Of a stretch of DNA of 64,000 nucleotides, positions 22,081-30,094 are shown one piece after another. The position numbers and the translations under genes are program-made. Source of the stretch: Pantoea anthophila (GTDB lineage Bacteria > Pseudomonadota > Gammaproteobacteria > Enterobacterales > Enterobacteriaceae); the NCBI RefSeq assembly GCF_006494375.1, contig NZ_VHIZ01000050.1, positions 434,001 to 498,000 of the forward strand. Direction: 5' to 3'. Each line of letters starts with the position of its first letter. Positions within the stretch are counted from its first letter, which is position 1. The notes under the pieces are model-generated. The model was not told where the DNA came from. It searched no databases and was given only the letters and a program-made list of their open reading frames with translations.

Positions 22081-22808
22081 TATTCACCTCCCCGGGCTTT
22101 CAGCGCTTGGTTGTTCAGCTGCTGCAGTTCCCGCGCCAGCTGACGATCCAGACGCATCAGACGGGTCGAGTGGATCAGAAAGGCGGCAAGCGCGGTCGGA
22201 ATGCCCCATAACGCAATGTGCAGCGGTTCGGTCTGAATCCCGGCCGACTCCTGCATAAAGTTATGCATAAAGATAATCGCGCCAAATGCCACGAAGATAT
22301 CCTCACCAAAGAAGAGGCCGACATTATCGGTGGCCGCAGACATGGCGCGCAGCCGGTAGCGCAGTTCAGGTGTGATCTCACCATAGCGGTTTTCCGTTGC
22401 CCCCTCTGCCATCGGGGCCAGCAACGGACGTACCATCTGCGGATGGCCACCCAGGCTGGTTAATCCCAGCGCGGCGGTGATTTCACGGACAAACAGATAG
22501 ACGATCAGCAGACGTCCGGCGGTGGCCGTTTTTATCTGTGCGATCCATGCCTGTGCCCGCTCCTTCAGCCCGTGACGCTCCAGCAGGCCGATGACCGCCA
22601 GCGGCAGCAGCAGAATCAGCGGCAGGTTACGGGTGTTCAGAAAACCGGCGCCGAGCTTTTCCAGAATGTCCGCCAGCGGCATCATCGCCGCCAGACCGGT
22701 GACGAATCCGGCGACGATCACGACCAGCACCGGATTGAAACGTAACACGAAGCCGATAACGATGGCGGCAATGCCCAGTAACGGCCAGAGATTGACTGCA
22801 CTTTCCAT
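22080..22808 (-). CDS. DUF969 family membrane protein
   Basis: 242 residues with about five to six membrane segments and a central conserved stretch LGLTSLGGHPQMVRPLLAPM followed by a charged loop. It belongs to the DUF969 family and is the partner of the downstream DUF979 gene (1-base overlap). Together they resemble a permease split over two polypeptides. An intrinsic terminator lies 19 bases upstream, between it and pxpA, so expression may be lower than that of pxpBCA or started separately. Confidence 0.85.
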   Translation of the reverse strand: MESAVNLWPLLGIAAIVIGFVLRFNPVLVVIVAGFVTGLAAMMPLADILEKLGAGFLNTRNLPLILLLPLAVIGLLERHGLKERAQAWIAQIKTATAGRLLIVYLFVREITAALGLTSLGGHPQMVRPLLAPMAEGATENRYGEITPELRYRLRAMSAATDNVGLFFGEDIFVAFGAIIFMHNFMQESAGIQTEPLHIALWGIPTALAAFLIHSTRLMRLDRQLARELQQLNNQALKARGGE

Positions 22809-22826
22809 GGTTTTCCCTCAGAGTTG

Positions 22827-22849
22827 AAAAACCCGGCATAAGCCGGGCT
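22827..22849 (-). terminator. Intra-operon intrinsic terminator between pxpA and the DUF969 gene
   Basis: On the minus strand the stem GCCCGGC/GCCGGGT with a TTAT-type loop is followed by five U. It lies inside a run of seven same-strand genes and could act as an attenuator separating pxpBCA from the transporter-pcp-nei part. Confidence 0.75.
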
Positions 22850-22858
22850 AAATGTTAT

Positions 22859-23596
22859 TCAGGCGCTGGTAACCGCAATCTGCTGAGCGGCGAAGGCATC
22901 ACGCAACCGCCGGGCAAACTGCAGCGCGTGTGCGCCGTCGCCATGTAAGCAGACGGTCTGCGCATTCACCGCGACCCATTCACCACTGATACTTCTGACT
23001 TTGCCCTGCCGGACCATCGTCAGCGTCTGATCAATGGCCTGCTGTTCATCCTCAATCAGTGCGCCCGGTTCGCTGCGCGGCACCAGTGCCCCGCTGCTCA
23101 GGTAACCCCGGTCAGCAAAAACCTCTTCCCGGGTGCGTAAGCCGTAGTGCGCCGCGGCGCGGATCGATTCGCTGCCAGCCAGCCCTGTCACGATCAGCTG
23201 GCTGTCAACCGCCCTGATGGCGCGGGCGATGGTGTCAGCCAGCACCGGATCGGCTGCGGCCTGGTTGTAGAGCATGCCGTGCGGTTTGACGTGGACCAGC
23301 CGCGCCCCTTCACTTTCCGCCAGGCTTTTCAGCGCGCCAATCTGGTAGATCATCTGGGCGTAAAGCGTCTCCGGCGGCAGCTGCATGGCGTGGCGGCCAA
23401 AGTTTTCCCGGTCAGGAAACGAGGGATGCGCGCCGATGGCCACGCCCGATGCCTGCGCCCATCGCACCGACTGCAGCATGGTCTGCGCGTCACCGGCATG
23501 AAAGCCACAGGCGATGTTGGCAGAACTGACCAGTTGCAGCAGTGCCTCATCGCTGGCGCAGCCCTCGCCGAGATCGGCATTTAAATCAATCTTCAT
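22859..23596 (-). CDS. pxpA: 5-oxoprolinase subunit PxpA (LamB/YcsF family)
   Basis: 245 residues. Starts [20 protein letters not shown], the LamB/YcsF signature, with the conserved [10 protein letters not shown] and IGAHPSFPD motifs typical of this metal-dependent-hydrolase-like fold. With PxpB and PxpC it forms the ATP-dependent prokaryotic 5-oxoprolinase that turns 5-oxoproline into glutamate. Its start overlaps the pxpC end by 11 bases. Confidence 0.95.
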   Translation of the reverse strand: MKIDLNADLGEGCASDEALLQLVSSANIACGFHAGDAQTMLQSVRWAQASGVAIGAHPSFPDRENFGRHAMQLPPETLYAQMIYQIGALKSLAESEGARLVHVKPHGMLYNQAAADPVLADTIARAIRAVDSQLIVTGLAGSESIRAAAHYGLRTREEVFADRGYLSSGALVPRSEPGALIEDEQQAIDQTLTMVRQGKVRSISGEWVAVNAQTVCLHGDGAHALQFARRLRDAFAAQQIAVTSA

Positions 23597-24515
23597 TAAG
23601 CCCCCACATCATCTGATCCAGTGCGCGTTGCTGATGCTGGCGCGCCAGCATCGCCTCCGGCAGGGTGCAGTGAATAAAGTGAACAGGTTCACCCAGACGG
23701 ATTTGCGCCAGGTGATAGAGATCGGCTTCGATAACCGAGGCAATGCGTGGATAGCCACCGGTGGTCTGGGCATCCGCCATCAGCACGATGGGCTGTCCGC
23801 TGGGTGGCACCTGAATCACGCCCGGCATGACGCCGTGTGACAGCAGTTCACGCGAATTTTCACGACTGAGTTGCCGCCCCTCCAGCCGGTAGCCCATCCG
23901 GTTACTTTGCGGGCTGAGTTTCCAGGCGGTGCGCCAGAATGCCTGCTGCGCGTCGCGGCTGAATTCGTGGTACTCCGGGCCGGGCAGCGCACGAATCCGG
24001 TTGCCCCACAGCAGTTGCCGCACCCCGGCTTTGCGGTCGAACGTCCGGGTCGGTTTGCCCAGCGGCAGGCGATCGCCATCCTGCAAGATTCGCCCTTTGA
24101 AGCCGCCAAAACCCGCTTTGAGATCGGTGCTGAGCGAGCCGAGCATCTCCGGCAGATCAAAACCGCCCTGCACCGCCAGATAGCTGCGCATGCCGCGCTT
24201 CGGCATTGCCAGCGAGAGTACCTGCCCTTTTTTTACTGCAGTGCGCCAGCCTGTCCAGACCGGCTGACCATCCAGCTCCGCCTGACAGCCCGCCCCCGTC
24301 AGCGCAAACCAGCCATTGCGGGTAAACTCCGCTTTAAACTGGCCCAGCACGATCTCCAGCACCGCGCTGTGGGGCGCATTGCCCACCAGCACATTGGCGG
24401 TAAACATAGCAGGATAGTCGAGCACGCCGCCGGGGCTGATGCCATACTGCCGCCAGCCAGTGCGACCGGCATCCTGAATCGTGGTGGCCAGTCCGGCTCG
24501 CAGAATGTTTAACAT
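23586..24515 (-). CDS. pxpC: 5-oxoprolinase subunit PxpC (KipA-like)
   Basis: 309 residues, biotin-dependent-carboxyltransferase-like (KipA/AHS2) family. N-terminal [20 protein letters not shown] and the conserved TNGGYPRIA-like stretch ([16 protein letters not shown]) are present. It is a cytoplasmic subunit of 5-oxoprolinase. It overlaps pxpB by 7 bases and pxpA by 11 bases, consistent with a fixed-stoichiometry complex. Confidence 0.95.
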   Translation of the reverse strand: MLNILRAGLATTIQDAGRTGWRQYGISPGGVLDYPAMFTANVLVGNAPHSAVLEIVLGQFKAEFTRNGWFALTGAGCQAELDGQPVWTGWRTAVKKGQVLSLAMPKRGMRSYLAVQGGFDLPEMLGSLSTDLKAGFGGFKGRILQDGDRLPLGKPTRTFDRKAGVRQLLWGNRIRALPGPEYHEFSRDAQQAFWRTAWKLSPQSNRMGYRLEGRQLSRENSRELLSHGVMPGVIQVPPSGQPIVLMADAQTTGGYPRIASVIEADLYHLAQIRLGEPVHFIHCTLPEAMLARQHQQRALDQMMWGLNED

Positions 24516-25165
24516 ACGCCCTCCTGTTGCGGCACAAAGCGCACGCGGTCGCCGGGACGCAGCAACACAGGCGGTTGCTGGCGCGGATCGAACAGCGCGG
24601 TGGAGGTATGTCCGATCAGCTGCCAGCCACCGGGCGAGGCCAGCGGATAGATGCCGGTCTGGCTGCCACCGATGCCGACCGATCCGGCGGGCACCGCGAC
24701 TCTGGGTTCAGCACGGCGAGGCGTGTGCAGACGGGAATCGAGTCCGCCGAGATAGGGGAAACCGGGCTGGAAGCCGATAAAAAACACCACATATTCGCTG
24801 CTGCTGTGCAGCTCAACCACCTGACGGGGCGTCAGTCCGGCATGTTCCGCCACTACGGTCAGATCGGGGCCAGTGGAGCCGCCATAGATCACCGGGATCG
24901 ACACCTCCCGCGACGCGGGAAATTCCGCCTCACTCTCCTCCCACCAGCGCTGAAGACGCTCTATCGCATCCAGCGCATTCTGCTGGGGATCGCGCAGGAT
25001 CAGGGTGATGTTGTTCATGCCGGGGATCACTTCCTGCACGCTCTCATGATCGCGCAGCCGCTGATTGAGTCCCCAGATGCGTTGCTGGCTCTCCAGTGAA
25101 ACCGGCGGTTCCAGCTCCAGCACGACAGCGCGTTCCCCTGATAAATAACACCGTGCTCGTTGCAA
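24509..25165 (-). CDS. pxpB: 5-oxoprolinase subunit PxpB (KipI-like)
   Basis: 218 residues starting at a TTG (25165) that decodes as MQRARCYL, the same N-terminus as E. coli PxpB. KipI/AHS1 family with [14 protein letters not shown] and [20 protein letters not shown] motifs. It is the first gene of the pyroglutamate cluster. The TTG start and a 249-base upstream gap holding tandem repeats are notable. No promoter was confidently identified. Confidence 0.95.
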   Translation of the reverse strand: MQRARCYLSGERAVVLELEPPVSLESQQRIWGLNQRLRDHESVQEVIPGMNNITLILRDPQQNALDAIERLQRWWEESEAEFPASREVSIPVIYGGSTGPDLTVVAEHAGLTPRQVVELHSSSEYVVFFIGFQPGFPYLGGLDSRLHTPRRAEPRVAVPAGSVGIGGSQTGIYPLASPGGWQLIGHTSTALFDPRQQPPVLLRPGDRVRFVPQQEGVC

Positions 25166-25284
25166 CCGCTACCTCCCGCTCAGTTGAGATCGCGCCTGAC
25201 CGTGCCGCCAAAAGCAGCGGTTCGGCCAGTGCCTTATCTACATAAAGCAAACAGTTATGCGAAAGTGACAGGAAGATGTCAATC

Positions 25285-25414
25285 AATAAGCTCCGCTGCA
25301 GGCGCGCAGCAGCGTGGGTTCTCATCGAAGAATAAGGGCCTGCGCAGGCGTACAGCAGCAGGAATAGCGTCAGGAAATAAGGCCCTGCGCAGGTGCGCAG
25401 GACCGGGAAGGGCA
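25285..25414. repeat. Three imperfect tandem repeats of ~45 bases between pxpB and ybgI
   Basis: The word AATAAG followed by a CTGCGCAGG-type block recurs at 25285, 25331 and 25376, a period of 46 then 45 bases. Copies 2 and 3 share AATAAGG(G/C)CCTGCGCAGG and a GCATCAGG/GCGTCAGG tail. Copy 3 forms a perfect hairpin CCTGCGCA/TGCGCAGG. The last copy runs up to the stop codon of ybgI. Confidence 0.7.
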
Positions 25415-26158
25415 TCAGGCAGGGTTAGGAATATCGATGAAGGTTACGTCCAGATTGTGGTGCTGCGCCAGCCACTCGCCCAGCGCTTTTGCGCCGCCCC
25501 GCTCGGTAGCATGGTGCCCTGCGGCAAAGAAGTGCAGCCCCTGCTCACGCGCACTGTGGATGGTCTGTTCAGAAACTTCACCGGTAAGGTAAGCATCGAC
25601 GCCTGCGGCCGCAGCCTGGTCGATAAAGCCCTGCCCGCCTCCGCTGCACCAGGCAATACGGCGAATCAGGGCCGGCGCGTTGTCACCGCAATGCAGCGGC
25701 TGACGTCCCAGCCGCTCCCCGATTCGGCTGGCCAGCTGTTCGCCGGAGAGCGGCTCTGCCAGTTCCCCATGGAAAACGAGCGGCATCACTTCACCCTGAA
25801 TCTCAATATCCAGCAGTTTTGCCAGCTGCGCGTTGTTGCCCAGTTCCGGGTGCGCATCAAGCGGCAGGTGCCAGCCGTAGAGATTGATATCATTCGCCAG
25901 CAGGGTCCGCAGACGGCGGCGCTTCATCCCTTTAATCGCGGCCGGTTCGCTTTTCCAGAAATAGCCGTGATGGACAATTATCGCATCGGCCTCGCGGGCG
26001 ACTGCCTCATCGAGCAATGCCTGACAGGCTGTGACACCGGTGATAACCCGCTTAACCTCACTGCGTCCCTCAACCTGTAAACCGTTGGGGGCATAATCGC
26101 TGAAGGTATGGCTGTTGAGATGCTGATTAATCAGCGCCTCCAGTTCGTAATGATTCAT
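25415..26158 (-). CDS. ybgI: DUF34/NIF3-like metal-binding protein YbgI
   Basis: 247 residues, the E. coli length. NIF3 family: the metal-binding pair HH in DAIIVHHGYFWKSEP and a C-terminal His/Glu site in GHHATERGGAKALGEW are visible. E. coli YbgI is a toroidal hexamer with a dinuclear metal site; its function is unsettled, with proposals including GTP cyclohydrolase-like activity and metal insertion. It lies 18 bases downstream of phrB; the dtpD gene found between them in E. coli is absent. Confidence 0.93.
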   Translation of the reverse strand: MNHYELEALINQHLNSHTFSDYAPNGLQVEGRSEVKRVITGVTACQALLDEAVAREADAIIVHHGYFWKSEPAAIKGMKRRRLRTLLANDINLYGWHLPLDAHPELGNNAQLAKLLDIEIQGEVMPLVFHGELAEPLSGEQLASRIGERLGRQPLHCGDNAPALIRRIAWCSGGGQGFIDQAAAAGVDAYLTGEVSEQTIHSAREQGLHFFAAGHHATERGGAKALGEWLAQHHNLDVTFIDIPNPA

Positions 26159-26176
26159 TCAGGCTCCTGCGAGGCC

Positions 26177-27601
26177 TCAGGCGGCGCTTTTGGCGCGCTC
26201 AAAGGCGTCTAATGTCTTTTTACGTGCAGCCTTATGATCCACGATTGGCGCCGGATAATCGAGTTTCTTATGATGCTTCTCCGCCCAGCGGTGCGGCTGG
26301 TGAATATCGCTGTCGGGGACATCGGCCAGTTCCGGCAGATAGTGGCGGATAAAATCGCCCTGCGGATCGAAGCGCTCGCCCTGGGTCGTCGGGTTAAAGA
26401 TTCGGAAATAGGGTGCGGCGTCCGTCCCGGTTGACGCGGCCCACTGCCAGCCGCCATTGTTCGCCGCCAGATCGCCATCAATCAGCTGCTGCATAAAATA
26501 GCGCTCCCCTTCGCGCCAGTCGATCAGCAGATCTTTCACCAGAAAGCTGGCGGTGATCATGCGTAACCGGTTATGCATCCAGCCCATCTCCTTCATCTGC
26601 CGCATCGCAGCGTCAACGATCGGAAAGCCCGTTTTCCCCGCTTTCCAGGCGTCGAAATGGGCCTCATTGCGCTGCCATTCCACCCGGTGCGTCCAGTCAA
26701 CAAAGGGCTTATGGCGGCACAGAGACGGATAGGCGACCAGCAGATGCCGGTAAAATTCGCGCCAGATGAGCTCATTCAGCCAGGTAAATGCGCGGCTGTT
26801 GTCCAGCGCATCGGGATGTTCATGCAGGACACGATGCAGACACTGGCGGGGTGACAGAACGCCTGTTGCCAGATAAACCGACAGACGGCTGGTCGCATCC
26901 AGCGCGGGCAGATCGCGTTTGTCGGGATAGTCCAGCACCGGCTGTTTAGCGAAGTGGCGCAGACGCTTCAGCGCCGCGGTTTCGCCTGGCGGAAAAAGAT
27001 CCCGGTCAAACTCGCCTTTGGGGTAGTCAAATGCAGGAATTGCCTGAGTCTTCAGCGGTGCGCCTTCACGCGCTTTTGGCGCAGGGACGCACTCCGGCAA
27101 TCCCTGCTGGAGACGTCGGACAAAGGCTTTGCTGAAGGGCGTGAACACCTTATACATGGAGCGGTCGCCGCTCTGTACGCTACCGGGTGCCAGCAGCAGA
27201 CTGTCATCAAATCCCTGACAGATAACCCCCGCCTTGTCGAGACGCTTTTCAGCTTCTGCATCACGCTGACGCTCATTGACCTCATACTGATAGTTATAGA
27301 AAAGCTGGTCGACCTTCTGCTTTTCACAAAACGCTGCCAGAGCATCAATGCTGTCGCTGAAAGTGTTACACGCCTGGTAGTGCAGTCTGATGCCCCGCTC
27401 TGCCAGCGCATCCTGCACTTCCAGCAGGCTGGCGTGGATAAAGGCAGCCTGTTTAGGTGACATCTCATGCTGTTGCCACTGTTCCGGCGTCGCCATGAAG
27501 AGCGCAATGACGTTCGCCTTGCTGTCGCGACAGGCGGCGTGCAGCGCCAGATTATCGTTGATGCGTAAGTCGTTACGCAGCCAGACCAGATGGGTGGTCA
27601 T
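26177..27601 (-). CDS. phrB: Deoxyribodipyrimidine photolyase
   Basis: 474 residues (E. coli 472). N-terminal antenna domain (TTHLVWLRNDLRINDNLALHAA) and a C-terminal FAD domain with WLNELIWREFYRHLL, GKTGFPIVDAAMRQMKEMGW and HNRLRMITASFLVKDLL. It repairs cyclobutane pyrimidine dimers using light. It lies 12 bases downstream of ybgA, so the two are co-transcribed, with ybgI behind. Confidence 0.97.
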   Translation of the reverse strand: MTTHLVWLRNDLRINDNLALHAACRDSKANVIALFMATPEQWQQHEMSPKQAAFIHASLLEVQDALAERGIRLHYQACNTFSDSIDALAAFCEKQKVDQLFYNYQYEVNERQRDAEAEKRLDKAGVICQGFDDSLLLAPGSVQSGDRSMYKVFTPFSKAFVRRLQQGLPECVPAPKAREGAPLKTQAIPAFDYPKGEFDRDLFPPGETAALKRLRHFAKQPVLDYPDKRDLPALDATSRLSVYLATGVLSPRQCLHRVLHEHPDALDNSRAFTWLNELIWREFYRHLLVAYPSLCRHKPFVDWTHRVEWQRNEAHFDAWKAGKTGFPIVDAAMRQMKEMGWMHNRLRMITASFLVKDLLIDWREGERYFMQQLIDGDLAANNGGWQWAASTGTDAAPYFRIFNPTTQGERFDPQGDFIRHYLPELADVPDSDIHQPHRWAEKHHKKLDYPAPIVDHKAARKKTLDAFERAKSAA

Positions 27602-27613
27602 ACGCCTCCTGAA

Positions 27614-28573
27614 TTACTGTCCGTAGCGTAAGCACAAGGCTTCGGGATAGGGGTCAAAATAACGTTGCTGAGCCAGCCACGGATGCGGGAACTCCGCCAT
27701 GTAGTGCTTGAGGATGGTGATCGGCACCAGCAGCGGCTGTGTCCCCTGGCGATAGCGGTCAATCAGCGTGGCCAGCTCCTGACGCTGTGGCGAGCTGAGC
27801 TGACGGCGGAAATAGCCCTGCACGTGCATCAGGACATTGGTGTGATTGCGACGTGACGCGGGACGAGACATCAGCGCCATCATGCGGTTGCGGTATTCAA
27901 ACGCAAAGGCGTCCAGCGAATCCCACTGGCTCATGGAAGCGACAAAAGGTCCCAGCTCGCGATATTTCTCCTGCGAGTGCGCCAGCATCATCAGCTTGTA
28001 GCGGCTATGGAAGGCGATCAGCCCGTGGCGGGTCAGTCCCTGTTGCCACATCTGATTAAACTCATGCAGCGCGCAGATGCGGCCGATGAAGTTTTCACGC
28101 AGCGCCGGATCGTGCAGGCGACCATCTTCTTCCAGCGGCAGCCAGGGCATTTCGCGCTGCAGAAATTCAGCGAAGATGCCGGTGCCGACTTTGCGGTTGT
28201 TGTTGGTGTCAGGTTCATAGACCCGCACACGCTCCATGCCACAGCTGGGGGATTTGGCACACAGGATGTAGCCCGAAAGATGATGCAGCGATTTTACCCG
28301 CTCTGCTGACCAGTCACGCATCTGGCGGGTGACTTCTTCCCCGCCATCTTTGCTGAAGCAGAGATGCAGCTCATCATCATCGCCCTGCTTCACCAGCCGT
28401 AATGCCGGACGCGGTGTAGGCAGGCCAATCGCCATTTCAGGACAGATCGGCTCAAAACGGACAAAGGGCGTAAGATCCTGGGTCGCAAAAGTAAGACGCT
28501 TATGGCCACCATCAAACCTGACGCTATCGCCGAGCAGGCATGCACTGATTCCAACGGGGATTTTATTGCTCAT
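27614..28573 (-). CDS. ybgA: Fused DUF523 (TudS-like) and DUF1722 protein, YbgA family
   Basis: 319 residues, almost double E. coli K-12 YbgA (169), which has only the DUF1722 part. The N-terminal half (about 1-150) is DUF523: ISACLLGDSVRFDGGHK with Cys12, EPICPEMAIGLPTPR with Cys44, and AKSPSCGMERVRVY with Cys111. Three cysteines in this arrangement ligate a [4Fe-4S] cluster in the DUF523 member TudS, a thiouracil desulfidase. The C-terminal half (about 185-310) is DUF1722. Upstream of phrB, so a role in handling damaged or modified nucleobases is plausible but unproven. Confidence 0.88.
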   Translation of the reverse strand: MSNKIPVGISACLLGDSVRFDGGHKRLTFATQDLTPFVRFEPICPEMAIGLPTPRPALRLVKQGDDDELHLCFSKDGGEEVTRQMRDWSAERVKSLHHLSGYILCAKSPSCGMERVRVYEPDTNNNRKVGTGIFAEFLQREMPWLPLEEDGRLHDPALRENFIGRICALHEFNQMWQQGLTRHGLIAFHSRYKLMMLAHSQEKYRELGPFVASMSQWDSLDAFAFEYRNRMMALMSRPASRRNHTNVLMHVQGYFRRQLSSPQRQELATLIDRYRQGTQPLLVPITILKHYMAEFPHPWLAQQRYFDPYPEALCLRYGQ

Positions 28574-28581
28574 ACTTGTAC

Positions 28582-28605
28582 AACCTCTGAAATCTTGTAG
28601 AGGTT
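28582..28605 (-). promoter_or_regulatory. Palindrome overlapping the ybgA ribosome binding site
   Basis: Perfect inverted repeat AACCTCT (10-base spacer) AGAGGTT just upstream of the ybgA ATG, with outer ACTT/AAGT words adding partial symmetry. On the mRNA, the second arm carries the AGAGG ribosome site, so folding would hide it. As DNA it could equally be an operator of the ybgA-phrB-ybgI unit. Confidence 0.6.
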
Positions 28606-28678
28606 TAAGTGTAGCGTAAAATGGTCAGGAAGACAGCGTTAAAGCAACAGGTTGCTCTCATTATTGTAGAAAAAAAGT

Positions 28679-28706
28679 AAAAAAAAGCCCGGTCTGCTGA
28701 CCGGGC
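28679..28706 (-). terminator. Intrinsic terminator after ybfA
   Basis: Minus-strand stem GCCCGGTC/GACCGGGC, loop of 4, followed by eight U. Confidence 0.85.
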
Positions 28707-28726
28707 CTGTTTGCTGACAGGAGGCT

Positions 28727-28927
28727 TTACCAGAAGACGCCGCCTGCTGCTTCTGACTGGGCCAGCCAGACCGGTTTGGCGCTGGTTTTACACCAGATGC
28801 GGTGCAGATAGCTGTAGAAACGGGCGCGATCCTGGCGAAAAAGCATGACAGGAAGCGCCATAACGCCGAGAAGAACCACCAGCGTGCGGCGTGCAATAAT
28901 TTTGTAGCGTGGATAAGCCTGATACAT
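28727..28927 (-). CDS. ybfA: YbfA family small membrane protein
   Basis: 66 residues. One membrane segment (about 14-28) followed by [17 protein letters not shown] and KPVWLAQSE, closely matching E. coli YbfA (68 residues). Function unknown. In E. coli it lies beside the start of the kdpFABC operon, divergently arranged; here the same neighbour position is kept although kdpFABCD is missing. Confidence 0.88.
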   Translation of the reverse strand: MYQAYPRYKIIARRTLVVLLGVMALPVMLFRQDRARFYSYLHRIWCKTSAKPVWLAQSEAAGGVFW

Positions 28928-29062
28928 GGTTTTTCCTCCCGGCGAGCGAAACGGTGCGAATGTGATCTGTGTCTGACTTTACGCCAGATTGTGTAATTTT
29001 ACTACTCATCTGACCACTTAATTACCGCTATTTTTGCTGTTTAAGAATCAGCCTGTAATTAA

Positions 29063-29089
29063 GTTACAGATAAGTTACCTGCTGGTTAC
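29063..29089 (+). promoter_or_regulatory. Three GTTAC direct repeats at an 11-base period upstream of kdpE
   Basis: GTTAC occurs at 29063, 29074 and 29085, exactly 11 bases apart, the first two within AAGTTAC. Helical-phase direct repeats with this period are typical targets of OmpR/PhoB-family response regulators (ArcA, PhoB, KdpE). The block lies ~97-123 bases before the kdpE start. Confidence 0.5.
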
Positions 29090-29185
29090 TAAAGAGGTGG
29101 AAGCAACTGATAGATGAAGCCGCCGGACGGCAGCCAGAAATATTGATAAAGTAGCGCTTCGGCACCCCGTTAAGGCAGGTATTGC

Positions 29186-29860
29186 GTGACCACGGTTTTG
29201 ATCGTTGAAGATGAAAAAGAGATCCGTCGCTTTGTCCGGCTCGCACTGGAGAGTGAAGCCCTTAAAGTTTTTGATGCAGATACGCTGCAGCGCGGACTGA
29301 TTGAGGCAGCGACCCGTAAACCCGATCTGGTTATCCTGGATCTGGGCCTGCCGGATGGGGATGGCACCGATTTTATCCGCGATCTGCGCCAGTGGAGCGC
29401 CATGCCGGTGATTGTGCTATCCGCGCGCAGTGATGAGCAGGATAAGATCGCGGCACTGGATGCCGGTGCGGATGACTATCTGACCAAACCCTTTGGCATC
29501 GGCGAACTGATGGCGCGCGTGCGGGTTGCGCTGCGCCGTCATAGCAGTCAGCAGCCCGACGCCCGGGTTCATTTTGCCGATGTCAGTGTCGATTTTGCCG
29601 CACGACGGGTGCAGCGCGGCGACAGTGAGGTTCACCTCACTCCTATTGAATTTCGCCTGCTGAGTATTCTGCTGAACAATGCCGGGAAGGTGCTGACACA
29701 GCGGCAACTGCTGAGCCAGGTCTGGGGACCGAATGCGGTGGAACACAGCCACTATCTGCGCATCTATATGGGACATCTGCGTCAGAAGCTGGAAGCCAAC
29801 CCGACACAGCCTGCGCATCTGCTGACAGAAACCGGCATCGGCTACCGTTTTATGCCATGA
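29186..29860 (+). CDS. kdpE: KdpE response regulator, orphan (no adjacent kdpFABCD)
   Basis: 224 residues from GTG at 29186, matching the E. coli N-terminus and length. Receiver domain (1-120) with the acidic pair ED, phosphorylated Asp52 in LVILDLGLPDGDG and Lys in DYLTKPFG; OmpR-type winged-helix domain (about 128-223) ending TGIGYRFMP. In E. coli KdpD phosphorylates it under K+ limitation and it activates kdpFABC. Here the 258 bases upstream, up to ybfA, hold no kdpF, A, B, C or D. All key residues are intact, so it is probably functional with another kinase or a different target set. Confidence 0.93.
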   Translation: MTTVLIVEDEKEIRRFVRLALESEALKVFDADTLQRGLIEAATRKPDLVILDLGLPDGDGTDFIRDLRQWSAMPVIVLSARSDEQDKIAALDAGADDYLTKPFGIGELMARVRVALRRHSSQQPDARVHFADVSVDFAARRVQRGDSEVHLTPIEFRLLSILLNNAGKVLTQRQLLSQVWGPNAVEHSHYLRIYMGHLRQKLEANPTQPAHLLTETGIGYRFMP

Positions 29861-29884
29861 AAAAAGGCGCCAGAGGCGCCTTCT
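29861..29884 (+). terminator. Hairpin terminator after kdpE
   Basis: Stem GGCGCC/GGCGCC (29866-29880) with AGA loop right after the kdpE stop, with TTCT after it and an A-run before it, so it may work in both directions. Confidence 0.65.
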
Positions 29885-29921
29885 GATACTGACAGAATCG
29901 GGCAGGTATCGCTGTAAGACG

Positions 29922-30038
29922 GAGCCTGCTCAGGGAACAGGGTCAGATCGGAAAGACGCAAAACCGTCATCCCTGACTGCTCGGCCCGCGCCTTCCCTGG
30001 CGCGGGACGCTTTCCTCTTCTGACCCTGTCCCCTGCGC
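29922..30038. repeat. Dispersed palindromic intergenic element, copy 2
   Basis: 117 bases between convergent kdpE and pgm. The left 34 bases and the right ~45 bases (inner hairpin included) are nearly identical to copy 1; the ~25 bases between differ. Outer arms CAGGGAACAGGGTCAGA and TCTGACCCTGTCCCCTG pair almost perfectly, and the inner hairpin is CCCGCGCC/GGCGCGGG with loop TTCCCT. It is bracketed by two GGCGCC hairpins (29866 and 30095). Confidence 0.8.
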
Positions 30039-30094
30039 ATCAGGTTAATCCGTTGCGGCAGGATATGCCCTGATGCGAGTAAGGGAGCAGTCTG

